Assembly (NCBI RefSeq): GCF_019263805.1
Contig: NZ_CP079195.1
Span: forward strand, 1,467,001-1,531,000
DNA from: Polaribacter sp. NJDZ03
GTDB taxonomy: Bacteria; Bacteroidota; Bacteroidia; Flavobacteriales; Flavobacteriaceae
DNA length: 64,000 nt
Direction: 5' to 3'
In this document: positions 19,013 through 29,260 of the stretch, in pieces
Layout of the letters: each line of letters begins with the position of its first letter
How positions within the stretch are numbered: the stretch's first letter is position 1
Translations under genes and position numbers: made by a program
Notes under the pieces: generated by a model
What the model was told of the DNA's origin: nothing
Databases searched by the model: none
The model's input: only the letters and a program-made list of their open reading frames with translations

Positions 19013-19094
19013 GCGTTAGGGATTGAACGGCTTGTTTGAGCTCTTTTGAGGTACGAAAAAAGCGAGTAGTGAAAGCCCGACCTTTTGGGAACGC
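19013..19094 (+). repeat. Conserved intergenic element copy A, candidate structured RNA
   Basis: Outer arms GCGTT (19013-19017) and AACGC (19090-19094) pair; GGG (19019-19021) pairs with CCC (19076-19078). The core, ATTGAACGG then TTGTTTGAGCTCTTTT, and after a variable loop AAAAAGCGAGTAGTGAAAG, is shared almost exactly with 61435-61492. No coding gene fits. The 493-bp gene-free stretch 18875-19367 holds the rpsU leader and promoter, this element and the heptamer array. The strand is assumed from the reading orientation. The Flavo-1 RNA family is a possible identity. Confidence 0.6.
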
Positions 19095-19104
19095 CTTAAA
19101 AAGA

Positions 19105-19297
19105 GTGTTCAGTGTTCAGTGTTCAGTGTTCAGTGTTCAGTGTTCAGTGTTCAGTGTTCAATGTTCAGTGTTCAGTGTTCAGTGTTCAGTGTTCAGTGTT
19201 CAGTGTTCAGTGTTCAGTGTTCAGTGTTCAGTGTTCAGTGTTCAGTGTTCAGTGTTCAGTGTTCAGTGTTCAGTGTTCAGTGTTCAGTGTTCAGTGT
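19105..19297. repeat. Heptamer tandem array, 27 units of GTGTTCA
   Basis: Twenty-seven tandem copies of GTGTTCA from 19105 to 19293, plus a partial GTGT. All are identical except unit 9 (19161-19167), which is ATGTTCA. Seven is not a multiple of three, so all three frames are open and encode a seven-residue period (FSVQCSV); the long frames through it are artefacts. The array starts 10 bases after element copy A. Confidence 0.97.
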
Positions 19298-19367
19298 ATT
19301 CAAAAATTAAAATTTTTGAATTGATACCTACAAGGTTTTGGAAACCTTGCAGGGTATTTTGGAAACC

Positions 19368-20540
19368 TTATGTTGCTGGTTTATATTCTTTCTTATCAAT
19401 TACAATCTTTGCGATAATCTCTTTTAAGATTTCTGAGGTTCCTCCTCCTATTGGTCCTAATCTACTATCTCTTAATAGACGTGCCATCGGATAATCTTCC
19501 ATATAACCATAACCACCTAACATTTGCAGTGCGTCATAAATAACTTCGTCTGCCATTTTAGTAGAGAGCAATTTAGACATACTTGCTTCTTTTACCACAT
19601 ATTGTCCGTCATTAAGTCGTTTTGTAATTGAGTAGTTGTATTCTTTACACATATCTACTCTACTTGCCATTTCTGCTATTTTATGTCTTAATACTTGAAA
19701 TTTATCTAAAGACTTACCAAAAGCAATTCGTTCTTGCATATAGGTTAAAGCATAGTCTAGTGCAAATTCTGCTCTTGCATGTGCATTTACCCCCATTACC
19801 AATCTTTCTAATGCAAAATGCTGCATAATATAAGGAAAACCTTTCCCTTCGTCTCCTAATAAATTTTCTGCAGGAATTTCTACATTATCAAACGCGATCT
19901 CTCCCGTATCTGATGCTTTCCAACCTAACTTGTCTAACTTTGTTGCTGTAAGTCCTTTTGATGCTCTATCTACCACAAAAATGCTAATTCCTTTATACTT
20001 ATCTGAAGGATCTGTTTTTGCAGCTACAATTAAATAATCTGAATAAACTCCGTTTGTAATAAAGGTTTTAGAACCGTTTAAAATATATGTATCTCCTTGC
20101 TTAATTGCTGTAGAGCGCATACCCGCAACATCTGACCCGCCAAATGGTTCGGTGATACACATACAACCAATCATATTTCCTTCTATACTTGGTGTTAAAT
20201 ATTTATTTTTAATAAAATCATCTCCTTCTTTAGCTAAATGTGTCATGGCTAAATATTCGTGTGCCCACATTGCTGCTGCAAAACCACCTGAATTAACTTT
20301 CTGTAATTCTTCTAAGAAGATAACTGTATAAAATAGATCTAAATTTAAGCCTCCGAACTCTTCTGGAGTATTTAAACCGAAATAGCCCATTTCTCCGAAT
20401 TTCTTCCAAATAAAACGTTCTATACTACCTTCTTTTTCCCATTTATCTATATGAGGAATTACTTCTTTTTTCAAAAACTCTTTAAAACTTGCACGGAAAG
20501 CTTCGTGCTCTTCAGTAAAATACATACTGCTCATAAGCAA
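19368..20540 (-). CDS. Acyl-CoA dehydrogenase family protein
   Basis: A 390-residue flavoprotein of the acyl-CoA dehydrogenase family, which introduces the alpha-beta double bond in acyl-CoAs. The N-terminal helical domain, the CITEPFGGSDVAGMRSTA and GSKTFITNG signatures (about residues 125-165) and the C-terminal LQMLGGYGYMEDYPMARLLRD, followed by GGGTSEI, are present. Starts at Met1, Met3 or Met6 are possible; MYFTEEHEAF is the family-like start. Fatty acid or branched-chain amino acid breakdown is likely, but the chain-length preference cannot be read. A -7 box lies at 20572-20579. Confidence 0.92.
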   Translation of the reverse strand: MLMSSMYFTEEHEAFRASFKEFLKKEVIPHIDKWEKEGSIERFIWKKFGEMGYFGLNTPEEFGGLNLDLFYTVIFLEELQKVNSGGFAAAMWAHEYLAMTHLAKEGDDFIKNKYLTPSIEGNMIGCMCITEPFGGSDVAGMRSTAIKQGDTYILNGSKTFITNGVYSDYLIVAAKTDPSDKYKGISIFVVDRASKGLTATKLDKLGWKASDTGEIAFDNVEIPAENLLGDEGKGFPYIMQHFALERLVMGVNAHARAEFALDYALTYMQERIAFGKSLDKFQVLRHKIAEMASRVDMCKEYNYSITKRLNDGQYVVKEASMSKLLSTKMADEVIYDALQMLGGYGYMEDYPMARLLRDSRLGPIGGGTSEILKEIIAKIVIDKKEYKPAT

Positions 20541-20559
20541 ATAAATGTGTTTGTGTTTA

Positions 20560-21447
20560 TTATTCAGTCTCCAAATATAAGACTATTCTCTCATATTTAT
20601 CTAAAGGAAAATCTTTGATATTTTTTAATTCAGAAATATTTTGAAGTTCGGCCACTTCATCTCTATATTCAAAAATCTTTTTACAAAGCGTATAATCTAT
20701 ATAAGGATTCTTTAAAAGCTCTTTAAATGTAGCTGTATTTACATTTATTTTGCTGATAATTGGTTTATCAACAATTGTGAATTTTGATAAGACTTTATTT
20801 GCAACTTCTTTATCTAAACCCCAAACCTCTTTCAGTTGATCTTCTATAGAAAAGCCTTGTAATCTTGTTCTATACTTTACAATTCGTTCAGAGAAAGCAT
20901 CTCCAATTCCATTAATCGTTTTAAAATCTTCTGCAGTTGCTTTATTGATATCAGTAGTAGAAACTTTCTTTTCCTTCTTTTTATAATAAGATTGCTTTGC
21001 TCCTTTTAATGAAGAATTTAAATTTTGATTTACAACCCAATCTGGAAATTTAAAATACGGTGCAATTTTATGTAATAATGAATCAGAAATTTGGGTTACT
21101 TTTTGAAACTCACTTTTTGAGTTGACAAATTTATTTGTTTTTCTAAACGTTAATAACCTGTCTATTTCTTTTATAGACATCCCTAATTGCTCTCCTTTAC
21201 TATCTGTAATATAGTTAGGATTAAAGGGATAAATTTTAGGCTTTCTATTTTCTATTTCAATCGTTCGTAAACTGTCTATTTGTTGATGAAATGCTAAAAC
21301 CTGTTTAGAATTGAGGTCTATTTTGTCATCCGAAGAAAAATTACCAAAAACAATTATCGACTGTACGATAAGGATAAGTAGTATTAAAAAGAAAATCCCA
21401 TTTCTTTGGCTTTTGTGATACCAGAAATGGGATTTTAATATTTTCAT
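20560..21447 (-). CDS. Membrane-anchored helix-hairpin-helix protein (ComEA-like)
   Basis: A 295-residue protein with one N-terminal membrane helix (about residues 18-36) and then repeated helix-hairpin-helix segments. The best are DINKATAEDFKTINGIGDAFSERIVKYR (about 168-195) and INVNTATFKELLKNPYIDYTLCKKIFEYR (about 235-262), the pattern of ComEA DNA-binding motifs. It is probably anchored with its DNA-binding part outside the cytoplasmic membrane. A role in DNA uptake is a family inference; a structural role is also possible. The next gene upstream is a symporter with only a ten-base gap. Confidence 0.75.
   Translation of the reverse strand: MKILKSHFWYHKSQRNGIFFLILLILIVQSIIVFGNFSSDDKIDLNSKQVLAFHQQIDSLRTIEIENRKPKIYPFNPNYITDSKGEQLGMSIKEIDRLLTFRKTNKFVNSKSEFQKVTQISDSLLHKIAPYFKFPDWVVNQNLNSSLKGAKQSYYKKKEKKVSTTDINKATAEDFKTINGIGDAFSERIVKYRTRLQGFSIEDQLKEVWGLDKEVANKVLSKFTIVDKPIISKINVNTATFKELLKNPYIDYTLCKKIFEYRDEVAELQNISELKNIKDFPLDKYERIVLYLETE
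20572..20579 (-). promoter_or_regulatory. Putative -7 box (TATATTTG) for acyl-CoA dehydrogenase
   Basis: Minus-strand TATATTTG lies 32 bases upstream of the first Met codon and inside the 3' end of the upstream gene. No clear -33 TTG is seen. Confidence 0.4.
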
Positions 21448-21457
21448 AAAAAGTGAT

Positions 21458-23053
21458 TTATGCTTCTGTCCTAGACTTTATAGCAGCCATATATTTATTT
21501 AGTTCTTCTTTTACTTTAGGTGCAAGAATTATTAAACCGATCATGTTTGGAACCATCATTGCAAAAACCATTGCATCAGAGAAACCAATTACAGAACCTA
21601 AACTCGCTGCCGCACCAATTACTACGAATATACAGAAAATTATTTTATATGTATATTCCATTTTTTTAGACCTTCCGAATAAAAACACCCAACCTTGAAA
21701 ACCATAATAAGACCAAGAAATCATAGAGCTAAATGCAAATAATACAACTGCAACTGTTAACACATACGGAAACCAAGAAATAGCAGATTCAAAAGCTCCT
21801 GAGGTTAATAAAATAGCCTGTGCATCATTTAAAGAAGCGTTTTCTGCAGCAACATTACCTGTAATAATTAATACCAAAGCTGTCATTGTACAAACTACAA
21901 CTGTATCTATAAATGGCTCTAATAATGCAACCATACCTTCACTAGCTGCGTATTTTGTTTTTACAGCAGAATGCGCTATGGAAGCAGAACCAATACCTGC
22001 TTCATTTGAAAAACAAGCTCTTCTAAATCCTTGCACCAGTACTCCTACTGCTCCACCTGCAATTCCCTCTGGGCTAAATGCTCCATTAAAAATTTGTGCG
22101 AAAGCATCACCAATCATATCATAATTTACAAAAATCACGAACAACGAAGCGGCTACATAAATTGCCACCATAAAAGGTACAATTTTATCGGTAACTTTTG
22201 CTATTTTTTTAATTCCTCCAATAATAACAATACCTACTAGTATAGCCATTACCAAACCAAATAACCAACCTTTACCATGTAAAATAGAAACACCTCCAAC
22301 TGGAGTTGTAATACTTTCTACTAATTGAAAAGCTTGATTTACTTGAAACATGTTTCCTCCTCCAAAAGAACCTCCAATAACAAATATTGCAAATAAGCCT
22401 GCTAATATTTTACCTAAGGTTTTATTTTTTAATCCTTTTGTTAAGTAATACATCGGACCACCATAAACGGTTCCATCTGCTTCTATATCTCTATATTTAA
22501 CACCTAATGTACATTCTACAAATTTAGATGCCATTCCTAGAAACCCAGCAATAATCATCCAAAAAGTAGCACCTGCACCACCAATTGAAACAGCAATTGC
22601 AACTCCCGCAATATTACCCAAACCAACAGTTGCAGACAATGCAGCAGTTAATGCCTGAAAGTGAGAAACCTCTCCATCATGCCCTTCTACTCTTATAGTA
22701 TCTGGATTATCTTCTTCATCTGTAAATTTTGATTTAGAAATCTCTACATTATGATTTTGTCTTTCTTCTAAATCGTCATATTTACCTCTAACAATGTTTA
22801 TAGATGTAAAAAAACCTCTAAAATTTATAAACTTAAAGTAAAATGTAAAATAAACTGCCCCAAAAACAAGTGGAAATAAAACCCAATAAATACTAATTGT
22901 TTCTGTAAAAGGGATTTGATAAAAGATAAGGTTTACAAACCAACCTGTTGCATCTCCAAAAGCTTTATCTATTTGTTGGTCTAATCCTTTTTCTTGTGCA
23001 AATGTTAACATGGGGATTGCCAATAAAAACATTGACAGAATTCGTTTCTTCAT
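21458..23053 (-). CDS. Sodium:alanine symporter (AGCS family)
   Basis: A 531-residue secondary transporter of the alanine or glycine:cation symporter family, with about eleven membrane helices. Diagnostic stretches are the [25 protein letters not shown] block (about residues 130-155) and [35 protein letters not shown] near 345 and [15 protein letters not shown] near 445. An extra hydrophobic N-terminal segment ([20 protein letters not shown]) looks like a cleavable signal and is common in Bacteroidota members. It likely imports small neutral amino acids with Na+, in keeping with a marine lifestyle (inference). Confidence 0.93.
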   Translation of the reverse strand: MKKRILSMFLLAIPMLTFAQEKGLDQQIDKAFGDATGWFVNLIFYQIPFTETISIYWVLFPLVFGAVYFTFYFKFINFRGFFTSINIVRGKYDDLEERQNHNVEISKSKFTDEEDNPDTIRVEGHDGEVSHFQALTAALSATVGLGNIAGVAIAVSIGGAGATFWMIIAGFLGMASKFVECTLGVKYRDIEADGTVYGGPMYYLTKGLKNKTLGKILAGLFAIFVIGGSFGGGNMFQVNQAFQLVESITTPVGGVSILHGKGWLFGLVMAILVGIVIIGGIKKIAKVTDKIVPFMVAIYVAASLFVIFVNYDMIGDAFAQIFNGAFSPEGIAGGAVGVLVQGFRRACFSNEAGIGSASIAHSAVKTKYAASEGMVALLEPFIDTVVVCTMTALVLIITGNVAAENASLNDAQAILLTSGAFESAISWFPYVLTVAVVLFAFSSMISWSYYGFQGWVFLFGRSKKMEYTYKIIFCIFVVIGAAASLGSVIGFSDAMVFAMMVPNMIGLIILAPKVKEELNKYMAAIKSRTEA

Positions 23054-23143
23054 AATATATAAAATTATTGTTTTTTCAATTAGTAACCCGCAATATCCTA
23101 AAAATTTGCTCTTTTCACAACTTTTAACCGATAAATGAAAATT

Positions 23144-24043
23144 TTATAATAAGATTTCTTTAAATCTTTGCAAATCTTCTTTAAAGGATTTTGGATAAAA
23201 TTCTAGTTCTTTATTTGTTTTTGATAAATCGAAACCCGTTTTTCCAGGTCTTGCTGCTGTTTGATTTAAGGTTGATGTTGATATGGGTTTAATTAAGTTT
23301 TTATCTAAATTAAAAGCAACTGCTATTTGTTGTGCAATTTCATAAACACTTAATAATTCATTTGATGAGATATTAAAAATACCTGTTGCTTTTTTATCCA
23401 TAGAGACCTTACAAGCTAAGGCTAAATCCTCTACATAAGTTGGTGTTCTAAATTGATCGTCTACAATAGTAATTTCTTTACCCTTTTCTAACATCTCTCT
23501 AACCCATAGTACAATATTACTTCGGCTCATGTCAAACACTTTTCCATAGACTAAAATAGTTCTTAATATGGTGTAATTGATACTTGATTCTAATAAAAGT
23601 GCTTCAGATTTTAATTTCGAAGATCCGTAATAACTTAATGGATTTGCAATATCCGTTTCTTTATAGTTACCTTGTATTCCATCAAAAATAAAATCTGTAG
23701 AAATATGAATTAAATGAGCATTTAGTTCTGCTGATATTTCTGCCAACCATTTTACAACCGTTACATTTAGCAAATCACATGCGTCCTTTTTGTTTTCACA
23801 GTCATCAACCTGCGTCATGGCAGCTGTATTAATAATAAAATCTGGCTGAATTTCTAATAGTGCTTTTTTAAGATTTTCTTCTTCAGTAATATCAATAGAA
23901 ACATAAGAAAAATCATTTCTTCCACATCTATTTTCACCTCTTGAAAATCCAAAAACTTGGTAAGTTTCTTTTTCTTTAAGCAATAAATTTAATAAAGATT
24001 GACCTAACAATCCATTACTTCCTGTAATAACAACTTTAGCCAT
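23144..24043 (-). CDS. dTDP-4-dehydrorhamnose reductase-like NAD(P)-dependent sugar reductase
   Basis: A 299-residue extended short-chain dehydrogenase of the RmlD type. The Rossmann motif GSNGLLGQSLL is at about residues 7-17, NTAAMTQVDDCE near 70 is a strong RmlD-like feature, and YYGSSKLKSEALL carries the catalytic Tyr-x-x-x-Lys. No other rhamnose genes are nearby, so the sugar substrate is unclear; some RmlD-like Bacteroidota proteins are standalone. It has an open gap on both sides, suggesting its own transcript. Confidence 0.78.
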   Translation of the reverse strand: MAKVVITGSNGLLGQSLLNLLLKEKETYQVFGFSRGENRCGRNDFSYVSIDITEEENLKKALLEIQPDFIINTAAMTQVDDCENKKDACDLLNVTVVKWLAEISAELNAHLIHISTDFIFDGIQGNYKETDIANPLSYYGSSKLKSEALLLESSINYTILRTILVYGKVFDMSRSNIVLWVREMLEKGKEITIVDDQFRTPTYVEDLALACKVSMDKKATGIFNISSNELLSVYEIAQQIAVAFNLDKNLIKPISTSTLNQTAARPGKTGFDLSKTNKELEFYPKSFKEDLQRFKEILL

Positions 24044-24125
24044 AAATAGATTTCTTATTTTATCTGTTTTAGAATTTTATTTTAGCCATGAAATTCCTAA
24101 AGCTCTTTTTTAAAGTTTTATTAAA

Positions 24126-25130
24126 CTAAAACAACTCTCTTAATTTAATTATTTGATTTGGTCTCCCCAAGACAATTAGATGAGACCCTTTAATAAGTAG
24201 GCAATCTGCTTCCGGATTTATAATATATTCTTTATTGGGGTCTATAAAACCGATAACAGTACATCCCGTTTTTTTTCTTAAATCTAAATCTAAGAGTGTC
24301 TTATTTATATATTTTTCTGGCAAATCATTTACCGCTATTTCTTCTAAATTAGCAGTAGTTTCTCCTTCTATAGTTAACCGGTCTACAAACTCAATAACAT
24401 CTGGTGTAGTTACTAAAGAAGCCATGTGATCTCCCCCTAGTTTATCTGGCATAATTACATTACTTGCTCCTGCAATTTTTAACTTACTATAAGAAGACTC
24501 ATTAGAAGCCCTACTTATTACCTTGCATCCTTTATTTAATTGGCTAACCGTTAAAACTACAAATAAGTTATTAGCATCCGAAGGTAAAGCAGTAATTAAA
24601 TAAGATGCTTTCTCTATACCCGCTCTTAATAAAGTTTCATCTAAAGTTGCATCTCCACTTATATTTAAAACCCCAGCTGCATCTAAAACTTCTATTCGTT
24701 CTTTACTTTTTTCAATAACAACAAAGTCTTTATTATAATTTTTTAATTTTAAAATTGCTTGTTTACCATTTCTTCCATATCCACAAACAATAGTATGCCC
24801 TTTTAAACTTGCTATTTTCTTTTCCACTTTTCTGTGCTTAAACTGTTCAAATAATTTACCGCTAACTAAATATTCTGAAAAAGCAGAAACGGCATATCCA
24901 AAAACGGTGATACTTGTTAAAATTAAAAATATTGTAAACACTTTTTCTTCCGGAGAAAATGGTCTTAACTCTCCAAAACCAACAGTAGTAACGGTAATAA
25001 CCGTCATATACAAGGCGTCTATAAAAGAGTAATTAGAAAGCGTCATATACCCTATTGTACCTAAAGATAGTATCGCAATAACTAAAAATAAGGTTTTATT
25101 AATTTTAGATTCTAATACAGTTATCTTCAT
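24126..25130 (-). CDS. Voltage-independent potassium channel with TrkA-N (RCK) domain
   Basis: A 334-residue two-helix K+ channel of the MthK/Kch group. Two membrane helices flank the selectivity filter TTVGFG (residues 48-53). The cytoplasmic RCK part begins with a Rossmann motif (GHTIVCGYGRNGKQAI, near 110) and ends in a TrkA-C-like domain (about 255-334). It likely adjusts K+ efflux in response to a nucleotide or ion. The PspC-family gene just upstream ends four bases before it starts, so they form a two-gene unit. Confidence 0.9.
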   Translation of the reverse strand: MKITVLESKINKTLFLVIAILSLGTIGYMTLSNYSFIDALYMTVITVTTVGFGELRPFSPEEKVFTIFLILTSITVFGYAVSAFSEYLVSGKLFEQFKHRKVEKKIASLKGHTIVCGYGRNGKQAILKLKNYNKDFVVIEKSKERIEVLDAAGVLNISGDATLDETLLRAGIEKASYLITALPSDANNLFVVLTVSQLNKGCKVISRASNESSYSKLKIAGASNVIMPDKLGGDHMASLVTTPDVIEFVDRLTIEGETTANLEEIAVNDLPEKYINKTLLDLDLRKKTGCTVIGFIDPNKEYIINPEADCLLIKGSHLIVLGRPNQIIKLRELF

Positions 25131-25133
25131 ATA

Positions 25134-25355
25134 TTATAGGTCGAAGACAGAACTTCTTTTAGTATATATCATGTCTTTAAGCTTAAAAACAAATGCCATT
25201 GTTAAATAAAAACCAAAAGACAAACCTACTGTAAAAAAAGTAACATAAATAAAAAATAAACGCACATTTAAGGCTCTCATACCTATTCTATCTGCTAATC
25301 TTGACGAAACATGAAACCCATTTCTCTCAAAAAAATGTCGAATATTATCTATCAT
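25134..25355 (-). CDS. PspC-domain small membrane protein
   Basis: A 73-residue protein with the PspC pattern: a short polar N-terminus (IRHFFERNGFHVSSRLADRIGM), RALNVRLFFIYVTFFTVGLSFGFYLTM with one or two membrane segments, and a basic tail. PspC proteins respond to membrane stress and can act as membrane-anchored regulators. Here it directly precedes the K+ channel gene, suggesting a joint role in membrane homeostasis (inference). PspA and PspB are not in the window. Confidence 0.8.
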   Translation of the reverse strand: MIDNIRHFFERNGFHVSSRLADRIGMRALNVRLFFIYVTFFTVGLSFGFYLTMAFVFKLKDMIYTKRSSVFDL

Positions 25356-25503
25356 TTAGGTTAAAATAATTTAGATGCAATATAGTATTTTATCAATTGA
25401 TAACAACATTTTTTAAATTACTGTTATTTATTAAATCTGCTCACTATAAAAGTTTACTATCAAAAGCGTTAAACAATCATCCTTAAATTAAAATTGGTTT
25501 CTT

Positions 25504-25511
25504 TAACTTTG
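25504..25511 (+). promoter_or_regulatory. Putative -7 box (TAACTTTG) for uvrA
   Basis: TAACTTTG fits TAnnTTTG and lies 22 bases upstream of the TTG start codon of uvrA. A -33 element is not clear. Confidence 0.55.
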
Positions 25512-25533
25512 CGTTTTTCCAAAAAGATCTCAT

Positions 25534-28356
25534 TTGAAAGACCAAGAATATATAGAAGTATATGGAGCAAGAGTCCATAACTTAAAAAATATTGATGTAA
25601 AAATACCTCGTGAAAAACTAGTTGTAATAACTGGCTTAAGCGGAAGCGGAAAATCTTCTTTAGCTTTTGACACTATTTATGCAGAAGGACAAAGGCGATA
25701 TATTGAAACTTTTTCTGCCTATGCACGTCAGTTTTTAGGTGGATTAGAAAGACCAGATGTTGATAAAATTGATGGCCTATCGCCAGTAATATCCATAGAG
25801 CAGAAAACAACTAATAAAAGTCCGCGCTCTACCGTTGGAACCATTACAGAAATTTACGATTTTTTAAGGCTATTATTTGCAAGGGCTGCAGATGCTTACT
25901 CCTACAATACTGGAGAAAAAATGGTCAGTTATTCTGATGAACAAATAAGACAACTTATTTTAACCGATTTTGCTGATAAAAAAATTGCTGTTTTAGCACC
26001 TTTGGTAAAATCTAGAAAAGGACACTATAGAGAACTTTTTGAGCAAATTTCTAAACAAGGATTTTTACGTGTTCGAGTAGATGGAGAAATTAAAGAAATA
26101 GAAAAAGGAATGCGTTTAGACCGATATAAAACGCATGATATAGAAGTTGTAATAGATAGACTTTTAATTAATGAATCTGCAGAAAAACGTTTAGAAGAAA
26201 CCATAAAAACGGCCTTATATTCTGGGAATAATATTATGATGGTTATTGACATTGATGACAATGAACCTCGTTATTTTAGTAGAGAATTAATGTGCCCAAC
26301 ATCGGGTATTGCATATCCGAATCCAGAACCTAATACTTTTTCTTTTAATTCGCCAAAAGGTGCATGTGATAAATGTAGCGGATTAGGAATTACCAATGAA
26401 ATTAACCTAGACAAAGTAATTCCAGATAACTCTATTTCCATACAAAAAGGAGGAATAATTCCTTTAGGAGAACAAAAAAGTAGTTGGATTTTTAAACAGA
26501 TAGAAAATATTGCAGAACGTTATCAATTCAAATTAACAGACCCAATAAAAAGTATTCCAAAAGAAGCGTTAGACGTAATTTTAAATGGCGGTAACGAATC
26601 TTTTGAAATTGAATCTAAAGCTGCTGGGGTTACAAGAAATTATAAAATAGATTTTGAAGGAATTATTTCTTTCATAGAAAACCAATATGACAGTGCAGAA
26701 AGCACGACAATAAAACGTTGGGCAAAAGGTTTTATGGATGAAGTTTCTTGCTCTACCTGTGGTGGAAAAAGATTAAAAAAAGAAGCGCTTCATTTTAAAA
26801 TTATAGACAAAAACATTAGCGACTTAGCACAAATGGATGCTACTGAACTTGCTAAATGGTTTGCAAATATTGAAAAAAGTTTATCAAAAAAACAACTAAT
26901 TATTGCTGCTGAAATTTTAAAAGAAATTAGAACTAGAATTCAGTTTTTATTAGATGTTGGTTTAGATTACTTAACGTTAGACAGAACCTCTAAATCACTT
27001 TCTGGTGGAGAAGCACAAAGAATCCGTTTGGCAACTCAAATAGGATCACAATTAGTTGGTGTTCTTTATATTTTAGATGAACCAAGTATTGGATTGCATC
27101 AAAGAGACAATCAAAAATTAATAGACTCGTTAGTTAAATTAAGAGATATTGGTAACTCTGTTTTAGTCGTTGAGCACGATAAAGATATGATGGAGCATGC
27201 CGATTTCGTGTTCGATATTGGTCCTGGAGCAGGAAGACATGGTGGAGAAATAGTAAGTTCTGGCACTTTTGAAGAGTTAAAAAAACAAAATACCTTAACG
27301 GCAGACTATCTAACAGGAAGAAAAGAAATTGCGGTTCCTAAAAAACGTCGTGAAGGAAATGGAAAGTTTATCAAACTAAAAGGAGCAACAGGTAACAATT
27401 TAAAAAATGTTTCTGTAGAATTTCCTTTAGGAAAAATGATTTGTGTTACAGGAGTTTCTGGAAGTGGAAAATCTACCTTAATAAATGAAACCTTATATCC
27501 TATTTTAAACGCTCATATATATAGAGGTGTCAAAAAACCGATGCCATATAAGAAAATTGAAGGTTTAGAGCATGTAGATAAAGTAATAGACATCGATCAA
27601 TCTCCAATTGGTAGAACCCCACGTTCTAACCCAGCAACCTATACAGGTACTTTTGGTGAAATTAGAAGTTTGTTTGCAAAAACTCCGGAAGCTGCAATTC
27701 GTGGTTATAAACCTGGTCGTTTTTCTTTTAATGTAAAAGGTGGAAGATGTGAAACTTGCCAAGGTGGTGGAGTACGTGTGATTGAAATGAACTTTTTACC
27801 AGACGTACAAGTAGAATGTGAAACTTGCCAAGGAAAACGTTTTAACAGAGAAACTTTAGAGATTCGTTATAAAGGAAAGTCGATTTCTGATGTTTTAAAT
27901 ATGACTATTGAAGATGCTACAAATTTCTTTGAACTCATACCAAAAATACACAGAAAATTAAAAACCATTAAAGATGTTGGTTTAGGATACATAACTCTAG
28001 GGCAACAATCTACCACACTTTCTGGAGGAGAAGCGCAGCGTATTAAATTAGCATCAGAACTATCTAAAAGAGATACCGGAAACACTTTTTATATTTTAGA
28101 TGAACCTACAACAGGTCTTCATTTTGAAGATATTAGAGTACTTATGGATGTTCTTAATAAACTTGCCAATAAAGGAAATACCGTCTTAATTATAGAACAC
28201 AATTTAGATGTTGTAAAATTAGCAGATTACATTATAGATGTTGGTATGGAAGGCGGAAAAAAAGGTGGGAAAATTCTTTGCACAGGAACACCAGAAGAAG
28301 TTGCAGAACATAAAACAAGCTATACTGCTAAATTCCTTAAAAAAGAGTTGAATTAA
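25534..28356 (+). CDS. uvrA: Excinuclease ABC subunit UvrA
   Basis: UvrA recognises bulky DNA lesions and loads UvrB in nucleotide excision repair. The 940-residue protein has two ABC modules: Walker [10 protein letters not shown] near 34 and GVSGSGKST near 640, with signatures [12 protein letters not shown] near 490 and [12 protein letters not shown] near 830. Zinc-finger cysteines appear as CDKCSGLG and CSTCGG, then CETCQGGG and CETCQGKRF near 740-768. The start codon is TTG; the family-like start [16 protein letters not shown] follows at once and no upstream ATG is in frame. Confidence 0.98.
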   Translation: MKDQEYIEVYGARVHNLKNIDVKIPREKLVVITGLSGSGKSSLAFDTIYAEGQRRYIETFSAYARQFLGGLERPDVDKIDGLSPVISIEQKTTNKSPRSTVGTITEIYDFLRLLFARAADAYSYNTGEKMVSYSDEQIRQLILTDFADKKIAVLAPLVKSRKGHYRELFEQISKQGFLRVRVDGEIKEIEKGMRLDRYKTHDIEVVIDRLLINESAEKRLEETIKTALYSGNNIMMVIDIDDNEPRYFSRELMCPTSGIAYPNPEPNTFSFNSPKGACDKCSGLGITNEINLDKVIPDNSISIQKGGIIPLGEQKSSWIFKQIENIAERYQFKLTDPIKSIPKEALDVILNGGNESFEIESKAAGVTRNYKIDFEGIISFIENQYDSAESTTIKRWAKGFMDEVSCSTCGGKRLKKEALHFKIIDKNISDLAQMDATELAKWFANIEKSLSKKQLIIAAEILKEIRTRIQFLLDVGLDYLTLDRTSKSLSGGEAQRIRLATQIGSQLVGVLYILDEPSIGLHQRDNQKLIDSLVKLRDIGNSVLVVEHDKDMMEHADFVFDIGPGAGRHGGEIVSSGTFEELKKQNTLTADYLTGRKEIAVPKKRREGNGKFIKLKGATGNNLKNVSVEFPLGKMICVTGVSGSGKSTLINETLYPILNAHIYRGVKKPMPYKKIEGLEHVDKVIDIDQSPIGRTPRSNPATYTGTFGEIRSLFAKTPEAAIRGYKPGRFSFNVKGGRCETCQGGGVRVIEMNFLPDVQVECETCQGKRFNRETLEIRYKGKSISDVLNMTIEDATNFFELIPKIHRKLKTIKDVGLGYITLGQQSTTLSGGEAQRIKLASELSKRDTGNTFYILDEPTTGLHFEDIRVLMDVLNKLANKGNTVLIIEHNLDVVKLADYIIDVGMEGGKKGGKILCTGTPEEVAEHKTSYTAKFLKKELN

Positions 28357-28388
28357 AAATTAAGTCATTTAGCATTATATAATGTTAA

Positions 28389-28424
28389 AAAAGAGCTACT
28401 TTAGCAAGCTTTCTTTTTTTCTAA
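28389..28424 (+). terminator. Probable terminator after uvrA
   Basis: AAAGAGCT with a following AGCTTTCTTT (one extra T) and a T-rich tail forms an imperfect hairpin 30-70 bases past the uvrA stop codon. Confidence 0.5.
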
Positions 28425-28455
28425 AAGAAAAATAAATTTTAAAAAATTACAGATA

Positions 28456-29163
28456 ATGACAAGTGATGACAGAAAAATAAAAGAAAAATTACAAACAAAA
28501 ACCTGGAATGAGATAAAAACAAATGATTCTTGGGCTATTTTTAAAATAATGGCAGAGTTTGTAGATGGTTACGAGCGTTTAAGTAAAATAGGACCATCAG
28601 TATCTATTTTTGGATCTGCAAGAACAAAACCAGATCATCCATATTATAAATTAGCAGAAGAAGTTGCTTTTCAATTAACTCAAAACGGTTACGGTGTAAT
28701 TACTGGTGGTGGACCAGGAATTATGGAAGCAGGGAATAAGGGTGCTCATAGAGGAAAAGGAAGTTCTGTAGGATTAAATATTGAATTGCCTTTTGAACAG
28801 CATGATAACCCATGGATTGACCAAGGAAAAAGTTTAGACTTCGATTACTTTTTTGTACGTAAAGTAATGTTTGTAAAATACTCGCAAGGTTTTGTTGTAA
28901 TGCCTGGTGGTTTTGGTACCATGGATGAGCTTTTTGAAGCTATTACACTAATACAAACCCATAAAATTGGTCGTTTTCCAATTATTTTAGTAGGAACAAA
29001 GTTCTGGGGAGGTTTATTAGATTGGATAAAAAATACTCTTATAGAAGAAGGAAATATTAGTGAAAAAGATTTAGATCTTTTTAGATTGGTAGATACCGCA
29101 GAAGAAGCTATTGAACATCTTAATAATTTTTACGATAAATATCATTTTAAACCTAATTTCTAA
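28456..29163 (+). CDS. LOG-family protein (TIGR00730 Rossmann fold)
   Basis: A 235-residue protein of the LOG (formerly lysine-decarboxylase-like) family. The paired motifs GGGPGIMEAGNKGAHRGKG (near residue 85) and PGGFGTMDELFEAITLIQTH (near 155) are the nucleotide-binding signature. Some family members are cytokinin or purine riboside 5'-monophosphate phosphoribohydrolases that release free base and ribose 5-phosphate. In this marine-type bacterium a nucleotide-salvage role is more likely than hormone making. It is a stand-alone gene after uvrA. Confidence 0.9.
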   Translation: MTSDDRKIKEKLQTKTWNEIKTNDSWAIFKIMAEFVDGYERLSKIGPSVSIFGSARTKPDHPYYKLAEEVAFQLTQNGYGVITGGGPGIMEAGNKGAHRGKGSSVGLNIELPFEQHDNPWIDQGKSLDFDYFFVRKVMFVKYSQGFVVMPGGFGTMDELFEAITLIQTHKIGRFPIILVGTKFWGGLLDWIKNTLIEEGNISEKDLDLFRLVDTAEEAIEHLNNFYDKYHFKPNF

Positions 29164-29190
29164 AATATTATATTAATTTACACTTTTATA

Positions 29191-29221
29191 TAGCCTGTCT
29201 TTTTTATAGTAAGATAGGCTA
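29191..29221 (+). other. Hairpin after the LOG-family gene
   Basis: TAGCCTGTCTT and AAGATAGGCTA pair with one wobble around a nine-base loop, 27 bases past the LOG-family stop. It is followed by AT-rich sequence rather than a clean T tract. Confidence 0.55.
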
Positions 29222-29260
29222 TTATAATATAAACCCTGATTTAACCCAATAAAGATTTAA

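Noticed and set aside
19105..19297. CRISPR array
   Set aside because: Seven-base units with no spacers and no cas genes nearby; this is a simple tandem repeat.
19036..19494. Long plus-strand frames through the heptamer array, encoding FSVQCSV repeats
   Set aside because: A seven-base tandem repeat keeps all three frames open automatically. There is no start signal and the frame overlaps the acyl-CoA dehydrogenase gene on the other strand.
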